DNA from: Maritimibacter sp.
GTDB taxonomy: Bacteria; Pseudomonadota; Alphaproteobacteria; Rhodobacterales; Rhodobacteraceae
NCBI GenBank assembly: GCA_002695005.1
Contig: NZNT01000019.1
Span: 248,001 to 312,000, forward strand
Length of the DNA: 64,000 nt
Direction: 5' to 3'
This document shows, piece after piece, positions 60,875-64,000 of the stretch. A program made the translations under genes and the position numbers. Numbering within the stretch: position 1 is the first letter of the stretch; each line of letters begins with the position of its first letter. The notes beneath the pieces are model-generated. The model worked only from the letters and a program-made list of their open reading frames with translations, made no database searches and was not told the origin of the DNA.

Positions 60875-61930
60875 ATGACCCAGATCCCGACCATCACCGA
60901 AGCGCGCCGTGTCGCGAGCGACCGGATCGAGACCCGCGTTCTGTTTGCCGGTCCCGAAGACGGGGTGCCGGTGATCTTCGTCCACGGCAACCTGTCGGCC
61001 GCGACCTGGTGGGAAGAGACCATGCGGCGCCTGCCCAAGGGTTTCAGGGCCATCGCGCCGGACCTGCGCGCCTATGGCGAGGCCGACGCGGGCGCCAAGG
61101 TGGATGCGACGCGCGGGGTGCGCGATTTTTCGGACGATCTGGCGGCGCTGATGGACACTCTCGGCCTGGAGGCCGCGCATATGGTGGGCCACAGCCTGGG
61201 CGGCGCGGTGCTGTGGCAGATGCTGGCCGACCATCCCGGGCGCGTCCTGTCGCTCACGCAGGTCTGCCCGGGTGCGCCGCAGGGGTTCGGAGGCTGCAAG
61301 CCCGACGGGACGCCCTGTTTCCCCGACAACGCGGGGTCGGGCGGGGGCGCGGTGAACGCGGATTTGATCGCGTTGATGAAGGCAGGGGACCGGGGGGCGG
61401 AGACGCCGAACCATCTGCGCAACGTGCTTAACGCCGTCGTGTGGAAGCCGCCCTTCGTGCCCAAGCGGATCGAGGAGATCCTGACCTCGGCGCTGGCGCA
61501 GCACCTGGGGGACGAGGATTATCCCGGCGACATGACCGCGACCGAGAACTGGCCGGGCGTGGCACCGGGAAAACTCGGGCCGGTCAACGCGCTGGCCCCG
61601 ATCCATCAGGCCGATCCGCTGGGCTTCACCAAGGTGGGCGCGCAGGTGCCGATCCTGTGGCTGCGGGGCGCGGAGGACCAGGTGGTCGCGGACGGGTCGC
61701 TCTTCGATCTCGGGACGCTGGGGAGCGTGGGTGCCGTGCCGGGCTGGCCAGGGGCCGATGTTTTTCCGCCGCAGCCGATGATTTCGCAGACCGAGGCGGC
61801 GCTCGCGACCTATGAGGCGGGCGGGGGCCGGGTGGAGCGCGTGGTTCTCGACGATTGCGGACATTCGCCCTATCTCGAAAAGCCCGAAGCCTTCGACGCG
61901 GCCTTTCACGGGTTCCTCGCGGGGGTCTGA
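60875..61930 (+). CDS. Alpha/beta hydrolase
   Basis: A 351-residue hydrolase. Ser107 in GHSLGG, an acid in GAEDQVVADG and His in DCGHSPYLEKPE form the triad, and FVHGNLSAATWWE is the oxyanion loop. An insertion of about 110 residues after the nucleophile (from CPGAPQGFGG) forms an unusually large cap domain. GGAGGAGA serves ATG 60875. Substrate unknown. Confidence 0.87.
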   Translation: MTQIPTITEARRVASDRIETRVLFAGPEDGVPVIFVHGNLSAATWWEETMRRLPKGFRAIAPDLRAYGEADAGAKVDATRGVRDFSDDLAALMDTLGLEAAHMVGHSLGGAVLWQMLADHPGRVLSLTQVCPGAPQGFGGCKPDGTPCFPDNAGSGGGAVNADLIALMKAGDRGAETPNHLRNVLNAVVWKPPFVPKRIEEILTSALAQHLGDEDYPGDMTATENWPGVAPGKLGPVNALAPIHQADPLGFTKVGAQVPILWLRGAEDQVVADGSLFDLGTLGSVGAVPGWPGADVFPPQPMISQTEAALATYEAGGGRVERVVLDDCGHSPYLEKPEAFDAAFHGFLAGV

Positions 61931-62025
61931 CCTGCACAGCCGGTCTGCAACGACGCGGCGTTCGGCCCCTTTCCCTCGGGCGGGGCAAGGGTTACGTTTG
62001 CGGCGTAGGCGACACAGGACGAGAT

Positions 62026-62805
62026 ATGAAACGCCCCCTGATCGGCATCATCGGCAACCAGGGCCTTTTGAACGACACCTACCCGATCCATGCGGGCGGT
62101 GTGATGAACTCCACCGCCGTCGCGGAGGTCGTGGGCGGCGTGCCGCTTCTGATCCCCGCCGACCCGGCGCTGGTGTCGGTGGAGGAGTTGCGCGAGACGT
62201 TCGATGGTTTCCTGCTGACCGGCGGGCGGCCCAATGTGCATCCCGAGGAATACGGCGAGCCGCCGACCGAGGCGCATGGGGCGTTCGACCGCAACCGCGA
62301 TGCCATCGTCCTGCCGCTCGTGCGGGCCTGCGTCGAGAGCGGGCAGCCGTTTCTTGGCGTCTGCCGGGGGTTTCAGGAGGTCAATGTCGCGATGGGCGGG
62401 ACGCTTTACCCAGAGATCCGAGAGCTGCCGGGGCGCATGAATCACCGGATGCCGCCCGACGGGACGATCGATGAGAAATTCGCCCTGCGCCACGCCGTGA
62501 CCTTTACCGAGAGCGGGGTGTTTCACCGCCTGATGGGCGCGCCCAAGGTGATGACCAATACGCTGCACGGGCAGGGGATCAAGACGCCGGGCAGCCGGAT
62601 CGTGATCGACGGTCATGCCGACGACGGCACGCCAGAGGCGATCTATGTCGCCGATGCGCCGGGCTTCACCCTCGCCGTGCAATGGCACCCGGAATACAAC
62701 GCCGCGAACGACCCCGTCTCGCGCCCGCTGTTCGAGGCGTTCGGGGACGCGGCGCGGGCCTGGGCGGACGGGAAACGGCCGCAGACGGTGCGCAAGGCAG
62801 GCTGA
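62026..62805 (+). CDS. Class I glutamine amidotransferase-like hydrolase (peptidase C26)
   Basis: A 259-residue protein of the gamma-glutamyl-gamma-aminobutyrate hydrolase (PuuD-like) family. The nucleophile is Cys113 in GVCRGFQEVNVAMGG, with His221 and Glu223 in QWHPEYNA. It may cleave gamma-glutamyl conjugates in polyamine breakdown. AGGACGAG precedes ATG 62026; earlier in-frame sequence lacks a ribosome binding site. No other polyamine gene is nearby. Confidence 0.87.
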   Translation: MKRPLIGIIGNQGLLNDTYPIHAGGVMNSTAVAEVVGGVPLLIPADPALVSVEELRETFDGFLLTGGRPNVHPEEYGEPPTEAHGAFDRNRDAIVLPLVRACVESGQPFLGVCRGFQEVNVAMGGTLYPEIRELPGRMNHRMPPDGTIDEKFALRHAVTFTESGVFHRLMGAPKVMTNTLHGQGIKTPGSRIVIDGHADDGTPEAIYVADAPGFTLAVQWHPEYNAANDPVSRPLFEAFGDAARAWADGKRPQTVRKAG

Positions 62806-62884
62806 TCGTCCCTCACACGGATGTGGGTTGAGCTTCCAGCAGGGGGAAGCCTTAGACCTGCCGTGACACAGCGTGAGGAAAAAC

Positions 62885-63334
62885 ATGAAAACGGTATGGA
62901 TTGCAGGGGCCGTGGTGGCGGCCGCGGGCGCGGGCGCGTGGTGGGCTTTCGGTCCGACGCAGGAGCCGTCGGTCGAACAGGCGACGACCGCGCCGGTGGC
63001 ATCCGGTGATAGCGGGCAAGAGATGGTCGCGGTGACCATGCCAGCGCTCGAGGGGGAGGCTGCGATGGGTCAGCGGGTCTTCACCTCCAAATGCGCGAGT
63101 TGCCACGGGCCGAACGCGGGCGGGATCGAGGGGGCGGGGCCGCCGCTCATCCACAAGATCTATGAGCCGGGGCATCATGGCGACATGGCCTTCTACCTCG
63201 CCGCCGCGCAGGGCGTGCGGGCGCATCACTGGAAATTCGGCAACATGCCCCCGGTGGAGGGGATCAGCGAGGCCGAGGTCGGTGCGGTGGTGCGTTTCGT
63301 GCGCCGGGTGCAGGCGGCGAACGGGATCGACTGA
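62885..63334 (+). CDS. Membrane-anchored c-type cytochrome
   Basis: A 149-residue class I cytochrome. An uncleaved N-terminal helix (about 5-22) anchors it; an Ala/Thr/Glu linker follows; heme is bound at CASCH (Cys70, Cys73, His74) with Met121 (GNMPPVEG) as the likely sixth ligand. GAGGA serves ATG 62885. It is likely a periplasmic electron carrier. The next gene is convergent with 5 bp spacing. Confidence 0.88.
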   Translation: MKTVWIAGAVVAAAGAGAWWAFGPTQEPSVEQATTAPVASGDSGQEMVAVTMPALEGEAAMGQRVFTSKCASCHGPNAGGIEGAGPPLIHKIYEPGHHGDMAFYLAAAQGVRAHHWKFGNMPPVEGISEAEVGAVVRFVRRVQAANGID

Positions 63335-63339
63335 GCCGG

Positions 63340-64000
63340 TCAGGCGGCGAGGATTCGCGCCTCGAACTGGCGCAGCACACGGCGTGCCGTGCGGCCATAG
63401 GTGTTCGCATCGGTGCGCAGCGCCGGGAACAGGGTGAACAGCTCCTCGCGCGCGGCGGGGTCGATGGCGCCGAGGCCGACGCCGCCGGGGTGGAAGCTTT
63501 CAGACGCCGCGCCATTGGCCATGACGACCTGATGGGTGTCGAAGAGCAGGTGGTAATAGGTGATCCAGGGCACCTCCACCTGCCGGATGTCGTCCAGCCC
63601 GGCAAGGTGCTTGGCGGGGACGATCACTTCTGGACTGTCGAAATAGAGGTTCGCGCGGCCACCGGTGTAGAGCATCCGGTGCTGCGGCGAGACGTAGAGC
63701 GGGGTGTCGTTGCCGAACGCGCCACGGGCGAAACGGACCGGGGCGAAGTTGGCCGTGCCGGGAACGGTGCGCCGCCCGATCCAGCGGACCGGCTGGGGTC
63801 CGTCATCGCGGGTGAGGACGAGGTCGCCCGGGCGCAGGTCCTGGATCGGGCGGCGGCCCCGGGGCGTGTCGATTCCGGTGCCGTGGGCGAAGCAGATGAT
63901 GACGTTCTCGATGTTCGAGAAGGTGACGGTGGTGCCGTCCGCAAGCGCGACGCTGCCCGATTCCGCGTCCGTGTAGCTGATCTCGCCCCAGTCCACGAGA
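63340..64000 (-). CDS. Hint-domain protein, truncated at the right edge
   Basis: The C-terminal part of a second Hint_2 protein. The Hint start ICFAHGTGIDTPRG, SPQHRMLY and YHLLFDTHQVVMANGAASESF match the protein at 4912-6081. The N-terminal region continues beyond the window; GTG 63996 is probably internal. An acidic repeat-like N-terminus (ADGTTVTFSNIENVI) resembles Ca-binding RTX-type modules. Function unknown. Confidence 0.85.
   Translation of the reverse strand, partial: LVDWGEISYTDAESGSVALADGTTVTFSNIENVIICFAHGTGIDTPRGRRPIQDLRPGDLVLTRDDGPQPVRWIGRRTVPGTANFAPVRFARGAFGNDTPLYVSPQHRMLYTGGRANLYFDSPEVIVPAKHLAGLDDIRQVEVPWITYYHLLFDTHQVVMANGAASESFHPGGVGLGAIDPAAREELFTLFPALRTDANTYGRTARRVLRQFEARILAA

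Overview
The window is a GC-rich (about two-thirds G+C) chromosomal segment of an alphaproteobacterium, most likely a Rhodobacteraceae/Roseobacter-group member. The order of the division and cell wall (dcw) genes, a DUF2484 gene just upstream of murB, Hint-domain proteins, CobS/CobT and a 717-residue malate synthase G all point that way. No tRNA, rRNA, CRISPR array, transposase or phage gene was seen. No gene-free stretch exceeds about 300 bp; the longest is 274 bp (42950-43223).

Positions 1-24527 hold the dcw cluster, all on the + strand except one inserted gene: ftsI (3' part), murE, murF, mraY, [Hint protein, - strand], murD, [EamA transporter], ftsW, murG, murC, [aldo/keto reductase, GNAT acetyltransferase, APC permease], DUF2484, murB, ddl, ftsQ, ftsA, ftsZ, bamD, recN. 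Many joints overlap by a few bases (murE/murF, ftsW/murG, ddl/ftsQ, ftsQ/ftsA), consistent with polycistronic transcription and coupled translation. A clear intrinsic terminator follows ftsA and another follows ftsZ, so ftsZ probably has its own promoter. lpxC is not next to ftsZ.

Positions 24555-43553 are a mixed housekeeping and accessory region: a D-lactate dehydrogenase-type flavoenzyme, a ClC-type channel, DUF427, aminopeptidase P coupled to cobT, an NADPH-FMN reductase, a NodZ-like glycosyltransferase overlapping cobS, an ECF sigma/RskA-type anti-sigma pair, a haloalkane dehalogenase, a fasciclin-msrB pair, a voltage-sensor K+ channel with a zinc-ribbon tail, an NmrA-like protein coupled to a J-domain protein, bolA, DUF4177, a hotdog thioesterase and a PhnA-type zinc ribbon.

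Positions 43807-63334 carry an IlvD-family dehydratase, an aldo/keto reductase, a SleB-type wall hydrolase, a glutathionyl-hydroquinone reductase-like GST, a CadC-like regulator with TPRs, gatB, a lytic transglycosylase, a transglutaminase, a second NodZ-like protein, pepN, glcB, a hydroxynitrile lyase-like cupin, an alpha/beta hydrolase, a class I amidotransferase-like hydrolase and a membrane-anchored cytochrome c. The right edge cuts a second Hint protein.

The most notable non-coding signal is a repeated intergenic element: two to four perfect stem-loops next to a conserved core containing CCGAAGTATTT. It occurs three times (8596-8714, 15580-15655, 60214-60335), with a coreless relative near 43563. 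Most of the very long antisense ORFs here are high-GC shadows of real genes and are left out.
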